From positions 1-64,000 of the forward strand of contig JAIWNF010000065.1 in NCBI GenBank assembly GCA_025093555.1: 64,000 bases of DNA, written 5' to 3'. Position numbers and translations under genes: made by a program. The DNA is from Circinella umbellata (taxonomy: Eukaryota > Mucoromycota > Mucoromycetes > Mucorales > Lichtheimiaceae). Below the pieces are notes generated by a model, which saw only the letters and a program-made list of their open reading frames with translations, did not search any database and was not told where the DNA came from. This document shows, piece after piece, positions 22,015 to 34,845 of this stretch; position 1 is the first letter of the stretch; the number at the start of each line of letters is the position of its first letter.

Positions 22015-24133
22015 TATTATAAAAAGTTACAGAGTAAAAAGCTATAGAATAAAAACTTGACAGATTGAAATACTATATAATAAAAAGTTACGGAGTAAAA
22101 AGCTATAGAATAAAAACTTGATGAAATAAAAAGACAATAGAATAAACATTACTAGAATAAAAAGCTATAAAATAAAAAGCTATAAAATAAAAAGCTATAA
22201 AATAAAAGTTAATAGACTAAAAAGATATAGAATAGAATATTAATATAATAAAAGTACATGCAATAAAAAAATGATCGAATTAAAAGATAATAGAATAAAA
22301 GTTTATAGAATAATAGCTACAGAGTAAAATATAAATGATACAAAAAGAAAACAGAATTAAAAGACAATAATATAAAAGTAGATGAAACAAAAAGATGTTC
22401 AATAAATCTTTAATTAGATGTAAAGTTACAGAACAAAAGTTGATAGGATAAAAAGTTATAGAATATAAAGTTGCGAATAAAAACTTATAGAATAAAAAGC
22501 TACAGAATAAAAGCTATAGATTGAAAGTCACTAGAATAAAAAACTACAGAATAGAACATTGATGGAATAAAAGTTAATAGAATATCAAACTATAGAATAA
22601 AAAACTGATAGAATTAAAAGATGACTGAATAAAAGTAAAATATTAATGAAGTAAAAGGACAATGAAACAACAAGAAATTAGTATAAAAGTAGATGTAATA
22701 AAAAGCTACTGTATAAAACATTGATGAAGTAAAATATTAATTGAGTAAAACATTGATAGAATAAACTATTGATAGAATCAAATAATAATGTAATAAAACA
22801 TTGGTATGATAAAAAGTTCTATGATAAATGATGACACAATAAAAAATTTTAGAATCAAAAGATAGCAGAATAAAAGATTCTAAAATAAAAAAATATAGAA
22901 TAAAAAGTTATAGATTAAACAGATAATACAATGAAAGTTAACAAAATAAAAAGTTATATGATAAAAAGTTACAGAATGAAAAGTTTTGGAATAAAAAAGT
23001 TGTTGATGGAATAAAAAGTTGGAGAATAAGAAGATAATAGAATAAAAAGAAGTAGAATAAAAAGTTGTGGCATGAAAGTTGACAGAATTAAAAGTTGATG
23101 GAATAAAAAGTTACGGAATAAAAAGTTGTAGAATCAAAAAGTTATTGCATCAAAGTTGACAGAATCAAAAGTTGATGGAATAAAAAGTTTGGAATAAAAA
23201 GTAGTTGCATTAAAGTTGACAGAATCAAAAGTTGGAATCAAAAGTTGCAAAATAAAAAGTTGCAGAATAAAAAGTTGCAGAATAAAAAGTTGATAAAATA
23301 AAAAGTTGTAGAGTAAAAGGTTGTAGAATAAAAAGTTATGGAATAAAAAGTTACAGAATGAAATAAAAAGTTGCGGAATAAGAAGATCTGGAATAAAAAG
23401 ATGTGGAGTAAAAAGATGTGGAATAAAAAGATGTGGAATAAAAGGTTGTCGAATAAGGATATGAGGAATAAAAAGTTGTGGAGTAAGAAGATCAGAAATA
23501 AAAAGTTGCAGAATAAGAAGTTACAGAATAAGAAGATAAGAAATAAAAAATTGCAGAATAAAAAGTTGCAGAATAAGAAGTTGTAGAATAAAAAGATCAT
23601 AGAATAAAACATTGCAGAATCAGAAGTTCTCAAATAAAACATTGTGGAATAAGAAGATTATAAATAAAAAGCTGCGGAATAAGAAGAGGAGGAATAAAAA
23701 GTTGTGGAATAAAAAGTTGCGGAATAAGAAGATCAGAAATAAAAAGTTATGGCATAAGAAGATGAGAAATAAAAAGTTGTGGAAAAAAAAGTTGCGGAAT
23801 AAAAAGTTGCAGAGTAAGAAGATGAGAAATAAAAAGTTTTGGAAAAAAAAGTTGCGGAGTAAGAAGATAAGAAATGAAAAGTTGTGGAATAAAAAGTTGC
23901 GGAATGAGAAGATAAGAAATAAAAAGTTAGGCGCGGATAACATGTCTAGGGCTGAAAAAAATTAAATTATTTGAATTTTTTAATGTGGCTTCCGAAGGAA
24001 GCTACATCAAAAGATTACTATGCTTTGTTGAAAAGAAAATGAAAATAGGGGTTTTTTATTGTATAAAATGTGGTAAAAGAGATCTTTTTAGAATATTTTG
24101 CTTAATTTTATGTTGTTTCGATACATATTCTAC

Positions 24134-25196
24134 TGCCTTTTATTTCGTCCACAATATTTTGGTAATACAATGTTTGATACACGAAATAGAGGTGCTTGTG
24201 AAGACTCAGGCGCTGCTCGAAGTCCACGAGATGATACTGCTAGCTGTTGTGGCTGCTGTTGAGAACTATTATTATTATTATTATTATTATTATTATCTAC
24301 ATCCAATGGCGTATTTGAAAGACTAGGACTATGTTGTAGAGAAATTGCTGTTGGTGAAGTTGATGGAGTAGATACAGCATTTTGATTCCATATAATAACT
24401 GGTTACTGTAGTGTAGAAGACGGTTCATATAATGAAAAAAAAGAAGTACTATTGTAACTTAGTGGAGTAGAAGGTGTTATTTCGAGAATATTAGTAGCAA
24501 CGGAAGACAACTGTGGAATATGGGCTTGACGGTATCTAGGAACTTTATCTTGACTTGGCTCGCGAGCAGCAGGGGCTAACCGTTTTCGACTTGTATCTGA
24601 CAGTACTTCCTTAATTCTTTCTCTTTGCGTTATATTTATTTCTTTGGATACTGCAGTATTTCTAAGCTGTATGTATTGACCATAATATATTCTCAAGTGT
24701 TCTGGAGTTTTGTAATAAATATGTTTACCGTCAACATGTTTGGACCACACCTTTGCAAATGCCATATAATCAGGTCTAGAGTCTTTATATTTTTCTTCTA
24801 CTATATCTCTGAAAAGATCTCGTTCTTCCTTTGTATGAACTGGCAAAATTGGGTATTTAGTCTGTTGCTTTTTTGCTATAAGTGATATTGAGCATCTTTT
24901 GTTTGTAATGTAGATTGTGATATAGTTAGTAATGCAGGTTTTTGTAATGATGATGTAATAAATGCAGAAATATTAATACTATCATTATGTATTTCTTCAT
25001 TTGGAGCTAAATCGATTCCAAGGTCTGTAGCAAGTTTATGTGGCAGTGGTGAAATTCCAAACACTTCTTTAGATGACTCGAAAAAAACAGCATTTTGATA
25101 TACACCTGGCCTATTATAAGAATGCTCCATGTCGAATGATGCTCTCAAATCCAATATATGTTGTGTGAGCCACGGCTCATAATGGCCGTCATCACG
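24134..25196 (-). pseudogene. 3' part of an unrecognised gene split by palindrome B
   Basis: Read from the palindrome border at 25196, the frame is DGHYEPWLTQHILDLRASFD, then YNRPGVYQNAVFFESSKEVF. A frame change near 24880 joins AQYH to KYPILPVHTKEERDLFRD, and the frame continues through HVDGKHIYYKTPEHLRIYYG. A TAA stands at 24403-24405, after which the same frame goes on as a Ser/Thr/Pro-rich stretch, an Asn run (near 24273-24296) and a Gln-rich tail to the stop at 24134. The probable 5' end is across the palindrome at 37012-37161. I do not know the family. The middle block could be a small DNA-binding or protein-binding domain (inference). Confidence 0.55.
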
Positions 25197-25249
25197 TTAA
25201 GAAAAATGAGGTGTAAAACCCGGGTTTTTTCAGTTATCTCCAGTTCTGT

Positions 25250-25560
25250 GGATTTATGGTGAAAATTGACAAAATACCTAAAACCCACAGAACCAAAATA
25301 TACAGATGAAAACCGACACAAACCGAAAAGTACAGTGAATTACATACGTTTACAGAACCAGAATATACAGATGAAACCGACATAAACCCAAAAGTACAGT
25401 GAATTATGTACGTTTACAGAACCAGAATATACAGATGAAAACCGACATAAACCCAAAAGTACAGTTAATCACATAAGTTTACAGAACCAGAATATACAGA
25501 TGAAAACCGACATAAACCCAAAAGTACAGTGAATCACATAAGTTTATAGGACCGATGAGA
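25250..25560. repeat. Subterminal repeats, left arm of palindrome B
   Basis: About four tandem units of roughly 58 bp, each containing TACAGAACCAGAATATACAG, then ATGAAAACCGACATAAACCC and AAAAGTACAGTGAAT. The inverse set is at about 36648-36958. Such subterminal arrays are the binding sites of the helper protein in plant En/Spm. That role here is inference. Confidence 0.75.
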
Positions 25561-25818
25561 ACAAGAGAACACAGCATTTTATATAGGATCACAAATATGA
25601 ACAGATAATAACGTCGATTTACTGAAGCTCAAGTTCCCAAACAACACCATATTACTTAGAGTTTTCATAGCAGTTATTTTATCATATAAAGAGACCAGCA
25701 TTTTTGCTTTTTTTTTATTAAGTTATTATTAAAAGTGTAATATATACCATTGGGTATTGTACATTGGGTATTGCTTTCTTGAATGCTAAAGTTTCAATTT
25801 TCGCAAAGTTACGTATCC

Positions 25819-27072
25819 TTAAATATTGTTGGTGTGGTCAAGTATGTTTCTAACAAAAATAAAAATAGAAAATACGTAGTCCACGTTTTACTATTATGTA
25901 GGTATTTTTTACACCCATTTTATTCTTTACCTTCTGTCGCTTACTACGCTTCTCAGTTCTTCTGGATCTATGCTATTACTAACAAAAATAAAGTGAATCA
26001 GTTATAGCAGTTTTGATTGTAGCCCATTTATATATACATTTTTACATAAAATTTTGGGAGTATCAGGCAAGGGTTTTCATTCCTTACCTATCAGATGATA
26101 CAATACTTAAAGATGGTGTCATTAAATTTTGTTGATCCGTGGTACTTCTTGATATCAAAACATGAAAGTTAGCAGTGTTCCAATACATTCAATTGTTATT
26201 TTATATCTTACCTTTGAGATATAATATGGTCATATAAACATTCATCGCTTTTTTTTTAAGAAAAAAGTAAGTACATAATAATAATGAATAACCGAACATA
26301 GTTTTAAACAAAAACAATTGGATTACCTTCGTTCGTGATCTACTTGCTCTGTTGTCTTTCGGTTGTTCCATCCTTCACCCAGCATATGATTGGCGGCCCA
26401 ATCATCTTCACAAAGTTTTAAATCAATGAAACATCGATCTAATACTGCCTTACCAAATGCATCAAAAGCAATCTTTTTTTCATTGTCATTGATACTTCCC
26501 CAAGCAACCTTGACGTCTGCTTCTTGTAATTTATTGGCTAAGGCGTCTAATGTTGACTTTCGCTCAGCCACCATTGTATTATATATCGCTTCAGCTTGCG
26601 CTTGGGATATATTACTAGTATTTTGCTTCCCCTTGACCACCTTATTTATGATATGGTCCTTGGTGACCTTGTCCCTGACTTCTTTCCGTTTTCCTCTTGA
26701 AATAACTGCTTTTCTTGGTGCAGGAACAACATTCTCAAAATAATATTGACGTCTTGCCAAAAGCGACGCTGCTGACGTTGCTGATGCTGTACTGTTTGAT
26801 TCTAGCATTGAAGTGAACAGATTATTCGAATCTGAAGGATTTGCTTGATCAAACGAGATACTTCTTGATATTGTTTGAAGCGAGATTGCCGATTCTTTTA
26901 AATCAGTCATTGCCGAAAGTAATTCATCGGCTCGAGTCTTTATCTCGTTCTTTAATTCATTGACCATATTCGCCAGGTCATTTTGAGCATCGTATAAAGT
27001 ATGCTGGTCCTCTGCGATGCTTGTTAATTGGCGCTTCAGTTCCTGTATATCTTGATTGGCTTTTGGTGGCAT
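25819..27072 (-). CDS. Element B partner protein, micro-exon gene, left arm
   Basis: Same structure as its inverse copy at 35134-36387: exon 1 from 27072 to about 26327, micro-exons of 36, 57 and 48 nt, and a short last exon ending at 25819. All introns are phase 2. The product is 305 residues. It begins MPPKANQDIQELKRQLTSIA, a long coiled-coil (about residues 5-75), and has a Ser/Ala-rich linker, ARRQYYFENVVPAPRK, and a basic stretch. Exon 1 ends after LCEDDWAANHMLGEGWNN. It differs from the right-arm copy by a few residues (Met or Thr in TSMLESN, Arg or Trp in RGKRKE). Both copies are open. Function unknown. Confidence 0.72.
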
Positions 27073-27360
27073 TATTAATTAAAAAAAGTATCAAATAAAA
27101 AAGTGTGTGGTTTTTCTATTTGGTGGAACAAGAAAAGAGGTGTATTAAAAGAAGAAAAAAAGGAAAACAGTTTTGTTGTTATTTAGTAGTCTGTTTATGG
27201 AAGAAAAATAGAGTTACGCCTTTTTTTCTTGTATCAAAGCTTTTCATGCACCAAAACCCCCCTTTTTTGCTCTCCGCACCTTTTGCTTTAACAGTGTTGG
27301 GTTTCCGACGGAAACTCGGAAACATGGAAACTGTCAACACTTGACTTTAACGAAATCGCC
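27073..27360. promoter_or_regulatory. Shared promoter region of divergent pair B, left arm
   Basis: These 288 bp lie between opposite start codons. They include a pyrimidine/purine-skewed half and a short inverted sequence GTTTCCGACGGAAAC near 27300-27314, a candidate site for a symmetrical DNA-binding protein. The same space recurs at 34846-35133. Confidence 0.45.
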
Positions 27361-30300
27361 ATGCCTCAATGTCCTTATTGCAATTTGAAACCAACTAAAA
27401 AAGCATTTATTTCACATAAACAAGAATGTTACAACAGACGTTATATAGAACCGGCAGCAGGAAAAAGACAAAAACTTTCACATTCATTCATTACCAATAG
27501 TAAATCGGCGTCTGAATCACTTTCAGCACAAGCTTCTACATCAACGTCGTCCTTTTCTTCAGCACCTTCGTCATTACTTTTACAAAGCGTCAATCAATGT
27601 AATGACTATTATGACGACATTGATGATTATGATTTTGGCTACAGTTATACGGACAATGATACCCCTGAACACGACGAATCTCATGACGATTATAATGAGG
27701 TCGACATAACTCAGTATGCTCGTCCATTGGAAAGTGACAGACGTAATATAGATGTTACCGACGGAATAGACCAAGAAAATAATTCACCTGGTTCGGATAC
27801 TATTGAGGGAGCAAGTACTGTATCATCAATAGTGCGTACACGCGAAATAAGCAGCATTTTTGATATGAGAGATATATCCAGTCGAAGGCTATCATTAAAT
27901 GAGCTACTCAGTTTACGACTATTAGAAATAATTAACCGTTTCCATCTTTCAGATGCCTGTTATGAAGAATTAGTAGCTTGGGCAAATGATATCATCACAG
28001 TTGTATCTGGAGATCAAAATGGTAACCTTTTTTTTCTTTATTTTTGAGATTTCATGACTGGATATTAATATATAAAATAAAGTGTCTAGTAATGTGTACT
28101 TCTATCAGATTCTCAGCCCACACAGAACTCAAAACGTGCTGGAAATGATTTATCCAGTTAAGGAACAGCATTATGATATATGCAAACAAGGTTGCTATTT
28201 ATTTATGACGGATGAACTGACAGAGTGCCCCAATGATAAATGTAAACTGCCAAGATACAAGAATATCACTGAAAAAAAAGCATATGCCACAATGTTATAC
28301 TTGCCAATTGCCGACCAACTTGCCACATTTATTGCTCATTCACCGACACGTCAACTTTTACGGAACAAAGCAACGTCATCTGGGGAAGTTCGTAATATCT
28401 TCGACGGGTCTGTAGTCAAGGAAAAGTACTTGGGTGATAATGACCTTGTTTGTGTTTTATACGTCGATGGATTCCGTCCTTATATACACAGTGTTGTATC
28501 CATGACAATAGTACATCTTGTATTAATGAACCTTCCAGATGATAAGATGTAAGCATTACTTTCTTTGGTTAAACATCGACTGTTACGATTTTAGCGATAA
28601 AAAGTACCAACTTCATATATATTTTATTAGGTACAAAAATGAGAATATGTTGCAAGCATCAATTATTCCAACATCGTCCCACGATGATAACCTCGATTCA
28701 TTTTTGGCGCCCTTAATACAAGAAATGAAGCAGTTGGAAAGTAGGGGTATCAATGTACTTTGCGATGATGGCGTTGAACGGCATTATACAGCAAATTTAG
28801 TCATGGCAACTGGTGATATCCCCGGATGTGCCAGCTTGTCTCATCATAGTGGACATATGTCTTACTATGGTAATATATATTTGCTTGGAGTCTAATAAAT
28901 GTTCAATATATATATGAGAGTCCTATATACTAAGTGATATTATACTATAAGTTGCCGAATTTGTTTGATCAAAGGTCAGCGCCTTGAGAGCCCTAAATCA
29001 GCATCCCGGTGAGAAAACAGCAATAATTCTTCTGCAGGATATGGGATGTACTTTCCTGGTGAACCAGGTCCACTACGCTTGGAATATGATTTCAGAACAG
29101 GGGATAAAGTATTATTTCGCTCTTTTCTTTTTTGCTTTTTCTTTTCTTCGAAGCCCAAAATAATATTTTTTGTTTTTAGGAACATAATATAAAATCACCT
29201 AGCCCGTTTACAGAACTGCAGTCATTTTCAGGATCCGGGCCCTTTTTCTTTGGATGTGATGAAATGCATTTATATGGATGTAATATTGGTCTTGGCATTT
29301 TTGCTTGGCTCACAAATCCCATATTACGTGCTCCATATCTACTCAATAGGACTCAAAAAATTGCTGTTAGCAAGGCAATCAAAAAATCAATCCCAACATG
29401 GCCAGGAACATTTGAAGGAATAATTAAAGGTAGAGGATGTACTTCTGTTTTCTTCAGCTTAGTTTTCTATATTCTTTGTATACGTTTTTTTTCTGATACA
29501 GCTCTAAATTAGACATTATGAACACAACAAAAGATTCTAGAGCTGTTGGTTTCATCGCTCTGCTTCAATATGTAGTACCAACTATTGTTATTGATCAACT
29601 CGAAGCTACCAATTGTCCAAAGGAAGCAATATATGCACTTGTGTGTCTTGTTAAGGCATGCTCGTTGTCATTGTCATGGAAAATTAACACAGCTGATATT
29701 GAATCTATTGATGAGTAAGTAAATGTGCGAGATCGTTTGGTACTGATGATGTAATAGGATTCATATTTGAATATATATATATATATAATAGAGCGGTTAA
29801 ATCCTGGCACAACTACGCAGTTGATAGTGTTCCTAAGAGTCTCCAAACAGTCTGCTTACATTATCTTCATCATGTTCCTGAAGTCTTAAGGTTATATGGC
29901 TCATTACGAGGAATTGGAGCAAGGTGCATGGAGCGTTCAGTTGGGCTATTCGACAAAATGATCAAATCAACAAAAAGTCCAGGTGTGAATGCGGGCAATC
30001 AGCTGAAGATGGTGGCGGCAAGCCGATTTCAAACTAGAACAAATAAGCAGGAAATCATTGAGCTTGAAGAGGCCGACTTAGAGGCAATCAGAAGTCAGGT
30101 TATCTATTATGGTGATGGCACAAGTAATGAACCGGAACTATGGGGACCTCATTTGGCTGAAATGTCTACAGATGATTTTGCTGATACATATAACCTGAGC
30201 CGTTACCTTCATAACTATTGGGCGCGTGTTCGAAAAGTACTACCAGGTTCACTCCCATCGTTGAAAAAGAATATTCATGTTGGTAAACGTCTTAATTTTA

Positions 30301-30747
30301 ACGAAATCTCATATGACTGCAAACTTCCACTTGGAACTGAAAAACATGGAACATTTATAAAACTTGAACTACCTGTTGACAAGAATGCATACGGCGGTTT
30401 AGCAAGCGAAGATATAAGTGAACCACGGGTGTTCTTTGGAGAAGCTCTGCTTTTTTTGGCCATCAATACATGGGTAAAGATAACAAATATGCTTAAGTTT
30501 TTTACTTTATTGTATTCTCTGTTTTAGTAACAACTTTATCAAATTAGCAGATAGACGGATACTTTGTTTGGTAAATCTTAACCAAAAGACAGAAAAAACG
30601 AGTTATGGGTATTTAGTTGGGAATACTGGACATGGTTCGGTAAATCGTCTGTACGTTTGTGAGGCATCGGAAATCCAATGCCCAGTGGGAGTACTCCACT
30701 CACCTACAAAAAAAATTTATATTATTATGTATACGAAGATATGTTAA
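27361..30747 (+). pseudogene. Element B Tnp2-like transposase, left arm
   Basis: Exon 1 (27361 to about 28021) encodes a zinc finger, CPYCNLKPTKKAFISHKQEC, then an Asp-rich region. Exon 2 has a second Cys cluster (YDICKQGCYLF...CPNDKC) and the first catalytic Asp in VLYVDGFRPYI. Exon 3 holds NENMLQASIIPTSSHDDNLD and CASLSHHSGHMSYYG. The second catalytic block, FFFGCDEMHLYGCNIG, is near 29249-29296. The C-terminal exons include CMERSVGLFDKMIK and PRVFFGEALLF. Lesions: TGA at 29010-29012, where the right arm has CGA, and a T-run of seven near 30452, where the right arm has eight, which shifts the last part out of frame. The last exon (about 30548-30747) restores similarity to element D. Confidence 0.83.
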
Positions 30748-30950
30748 AGGATTCTATAGTGTGTGGAAACGCAAATAGACTTTGAATAAAAAGAGATGAA
30801 AGTATTTGTTATGGTTATATGATAATATTTCTGAATAATTAAATGTGGAATGTGAAACTGTAATTTTTTTTTATCAACAAAACAACCAAGAACACAAAAA
30901 CATTAGATGACAGATAAGAACCGATAAGAACATAAAGCATAACAGACAAA

Positions 30951-31255
30951 AACCGATATTCACAGACCACAGAGAAGAACAGAGGAGAACAGAACTTTCC
31001 TGTTCGTTTTCATAGTTTTATTCTGTGAATCCCGGTTTACGCATAACAGATGAAAACCGATATTCACAGACCACAGAGAAGAACAGAGGAGAACAGAATT
31101 TTTCTGTTCGTCTACGTTTTCATCGGTTTTATTCTGTGAATCCCGGTTTGGCATAACAGATGAAAACCGATATTCACAGATCACAGAGAAGAACAGAGGA
31201 GAACAGAACTTTTCTGTTCGTCTACGTTTTCTCAGTGTTATTCTGTGAATATCGG
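30951..31255. repeat. Tandem array at the palindrome centre
   Basis: Three units of about 97-115 bp, each starting ACCGATATTCACAGACCACA (GATCACA in the third) and continuing with GAAGAACAGAGGAGAACAGA, then a T-rich inverse-like half ending TTCTGTGAATCCCGG. They share ACAGATGAAAACCGA with the outer subterminal repeats, so this is inner subterminal DNA of element B. No copy of the outer terminal sequence is present here. Confidence 0.75.
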
Positions 31256-31460
31256 TTTTTGTCTGTTATGCTTTATGTTCTTATCGGTTCTTATCTGTCA
31301 TCTAATGTTTTTGTGTTCTTGGTTGTTTTGTTGATAAAAAAAAATTACAGTTTCACATTCCACATTTAATTATTCAGAAATATTATCATATAACCATAAC
31401 AAATACTTTCATCTCTTTTTATTCAAAGTCTATTTGCGTTTCCACACACTATAGAATCCT

Positions 31461-34400
31461 TTAACATATCTTCGTATACATAATAATATAAATTTTTTTT
31501 ATAGGTGAGTGGAGTACTCCCACTGGGCATTGGATTTCCGATGCCTCACAAACGTACAGACGATTTACCGAACCATGTCCAGTATTCCCAACTAAATACC
31601 CATAACTCGTTTTTTCTGTCTTTTGGTTAAGATTTACCAAACAAAGTATCCGTCTATCTGCTAATTTGATAAAGTTGTTACTAAAACAGAGAATACAATA
31701 AAGTAAAAAACTTAAGCATATTTGTTATCTTTACCCATGTATTGATGGCCAAAAAAAAGCAGAGCTTCTCCAAAGAACACCCGTGGTTCACTTCTATCTT
31801 CGCTTGCTAAACCGCCGTATGCATTCTTGTCAACAGGTAGTTCAAGTTTTATAAATGTTCCATGTTTTTCAGTTCCAAGTGGAAGTTTGCAGTCATATGA
31901 GATTTCGTTAAAATTAAGACATTTGCCAACATGAATATTCTTTTTCAACGATGGGAGTGAACCTGGTAGTACTTTTCGAACACGCGCCCAATAGTTATGA
32001 AGGTAACGGCTCAGGTTATATGTATCAGCAAAATCATCTGTAGACATTTCAGCCAAATGAGGTCCCCATAGTTCCGGTTCATTACTTGTGCCATCACCAT
32101 AATAGATAACCTGACTTCTGATTGCCTCTGAGTCGGCCTCTTCAAGCTCAATGATTTCCTGCTTATTTGTTCTAGTTTGAAATCGGCTTGCCGCCACCAT
32201 CTTCAGCTGATTGCCCGCATTCACACCTGGACTTTTTGTTGATTTGATCATTTTGTCGAATAGCCCAACTGAACGCTCCATGCACCTTGCTCCAATTCCT
32301 CGTAATGAGCCATATAACCTTAAGACTTCAGGAACATGATGAAGATAATGTAAGCAGACTGTTTGGAGATTCTTAGGAACACTATCAACTGCGTAGTTGT
32401 GCCAGGATTTAACCGCTCTATTATATATATATATATATTCAAATATGAATCCTATTACATCATCAGTACCAAACGATCTCGCACATTTACTTACTCATCA
32501 ATAGATTCAATATCAGCTGTGTTAATTTTCCATGACAATGACAACGAGCATGCCTTAACAAGACACACAAGTGCATATATTGCTTCCTTTGGACAATTGG
32601 TAGCTTCGAGTTGATCGATAACAATAGTTGGTACTACATATTGAAGCAGAGCGATGAAATCAACAGCTCTAGAATCTTTTGTTGTGTTCATAACGTCTAA
32701 TTTAGAGCTGTATCAGAAAAAAAACGTATACAAAGAATATAGAAAACTAAGCTGAAGAAAACAGAAGTACATCCTTTACCTTTAATTATTCCTTCAAATG
32801 TTCCTGGCCATGTTGGGATTGATTTTTTGATTGCCTTGCTAACAGCAATTTTTTGAGTCCTATTAAGTAGATATGGAGCACGTAATATGGGATTTGTGAG
32901 CCAAGCAAAAATGCCAGGACCAATATTACATCCATATAAATGCATTTCATCACATCCAAAGAAAAAGGGCCCAGATCCTGAAAATGACTGCAGTTCTGTA
33001 AACGGGCTAGGTGATTTTATATTATGTTCCTAAAAACAAAAAATATTATTTTGGGCTTCGAAGAAAAGAAAAAGCAAAAAAGAAAAGAGCGAAATAATAC
33101 TTTATCCCCTGTTCTGAAATCATATTCCAAGCGTAGTGGACCTGGTTCACCAGGAAAGTACATCCCATATCCTGCAGAAGAATTATTGCTGTTTTCTCGC
33201 CGGGATGCTGATTTAGGGCTCTCAAGGCGCTGACCTTTGATCAAACAAATTCGGCAACCTATAGTATAATATCACTTAGTATATAGGACTCTCATATATA
33301 TATTGAACATTTATTAGACTCCAAGCAAATATATATTACCATAGTAAGACATATGTCCACTATGATGAGACAAGCTGGCACATCCGGGGATATCACCAGT
33401 TGCCATGACTAAATTTGCTGTATAATGCCGTTCAATGCCATCATCGCAAAGTACATTGATACCCCTACTTTCCAACTGCTTCATTTCTTATATTAAGGGC
33501 GCCAAAAATGAATCGAGGTTATCATCGTGGGACGATGTTGGAATAATTGATGCTTGCAACATATTCTCATTTTTGTACCTAATAAAATATATAAGTTGGT
33601 ACTTTTTATCGCTAAAATCGTAACAGTTGATGTTTAACCAAAGAAAGTAATGCTTACATCTTATCATCTGGAAGGTTCATTAATACAAGATGTACTATTG
33701 TCATGGATACAACACTGTGTATATAAGGACGGAATCCATCGACGTATAAAACACAAACAAGGTCATTATCACCCAAGTACTTTTCCTTGACTACAGACCC
33801 GTCGAAGATATTACGAACTTCCCCAGATGACGTTGCTTTGTTCCGTAAAAGTTGACGTGTCGGTGAATGAGCAATAAATGTGGCAAGTTGGTCGGCAATT
33901 GGCAAGTATAACATTGTGGCATATGCTTTTTTTTCAGTGATATTCTTGTATCTTGGCAGTTTACATTTATCATTGGGGCACTCTGTCAGTTCATCCGTCA
34001 TAAATAAATAGCAACCTTGTTTGCATATATCATAATGCTGTTCCTTGACTGGATAAATCATTTCCAGCACGTTTTGAGTTCTGTGTGGGCTGAGAATCTG
34101 ATAGAAGTACACACTACTAGACACTTTATTTTATATATTAATATCCAGTCATGAAATCTCAAAAATAAAGAAAAAAAAGGTTACCATTTTGATCTCCAGA
34201 TACAACTGTGATGATATCATTTGCCCAAGCTACTAATTCTTCATAACAGGCATCTGAAAGATGGAAACGGTTAATTATTTCTAATAGTCGTAAACTGAGT
34301 AGCTCATTTAATGATAGCCTTCGACTGGATATATCTCTCATATCAAAAATGCTGCTTATTTCGCGTGTACGCACTATTGATGATACAGTACTTGCTCCCT

Positions 34401-34845
34401 CAATAGTATCCAAACCAGGTGAATTATTTTCTTGGTCTATTCCGTCGGTAACATCTATATTACGTCTGTCACTTTCCAATGGACGAGCATACTGAGTTAT
34501 GTCGACCTCATTATAATCGTCATGAGATTCGTCGTGTTCAGGGGTACCATTGTCCGTATAACTGTAGCCAAAATCATAATCATCAATGTCGTCATAATAG
34601 TCATTACATTGATTGACACTTTGTAAAAGTAATGACGAAGGTGCTGAAGAAAAGGACGACGTTGATGTAGAAGCTTGTGCTGAAAGTGATTCAGACGCCG
34701 ATTTACTATTGGTAATGAATGAATGTGAAAGTTTTTGTCTTTTTCCTGCTGCCGGTTCTATATAACGTCTGTTGTAACATTCTTGTTTATGTGAAATAAA
34801 TGCTTTTTTAGTTGGTTTCAAATTGCAATAAGGACATTGAGGCAT
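31461..34845 (-). pseudogene. Element B' Tnp2-like transposase, right arm
   Basis: Inverse copy of the transposase at 27361-30747 with the same exon borders. It keeps CGA where the left arm has TGA, and eight T's where the left arm has seven (giving LLFFGHQYM as in element D), but has TAA at 33488-33490 where the left arm has CAA. The two arms thus carry different lesions in different exons. The zinc finger, Cys cluster, VDGF and DEMH motifs are all present. Residue differences from the left arm are few (Asp/Gly, Ser/Leu, Leu/Ser, Arg/Cys, Ile/Arg and similar). Confidence 0.83.

Larger units (their letters stand above)
20340..23935. repeat. Minisatellite field, 15-bp unit AATAAAAAGTTGCAG
   Basis: About 3.6 kb is built largely from a degenerate unit (G)AATAAAAAGTTRYRG, loose and irregular on the left and in strict 15-bp register from about 23370 to 23930. 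A 403-bp MITE (21612-22014) interrupts it. Because 15 is a multiple of three, long open frames appear on both strands (Asn-Lys-Lys-Leu-Arg/Trp repeats on +, Asn-Phe-Leu-Phe on -). No start context, splice signal or non-repeat coding sequence supports a gene. Confidence 0.85.

Noticed and set aside
23238..23965. Long open frames of 107-134 codons on both strands
   Set aside because: They arise from the 15-bp repeat in codon register. There is no non-repeat coding sequence, start context or splice signal.
25250..25560. Regularly spaced repeats resembling a CRISPR array
   Set aside because: Units are contiguous 58-bp tandem repeats without unique spacers, lie just inside a transposon border, have an inverse copy on the other arm, and the genome is eukaryotic.
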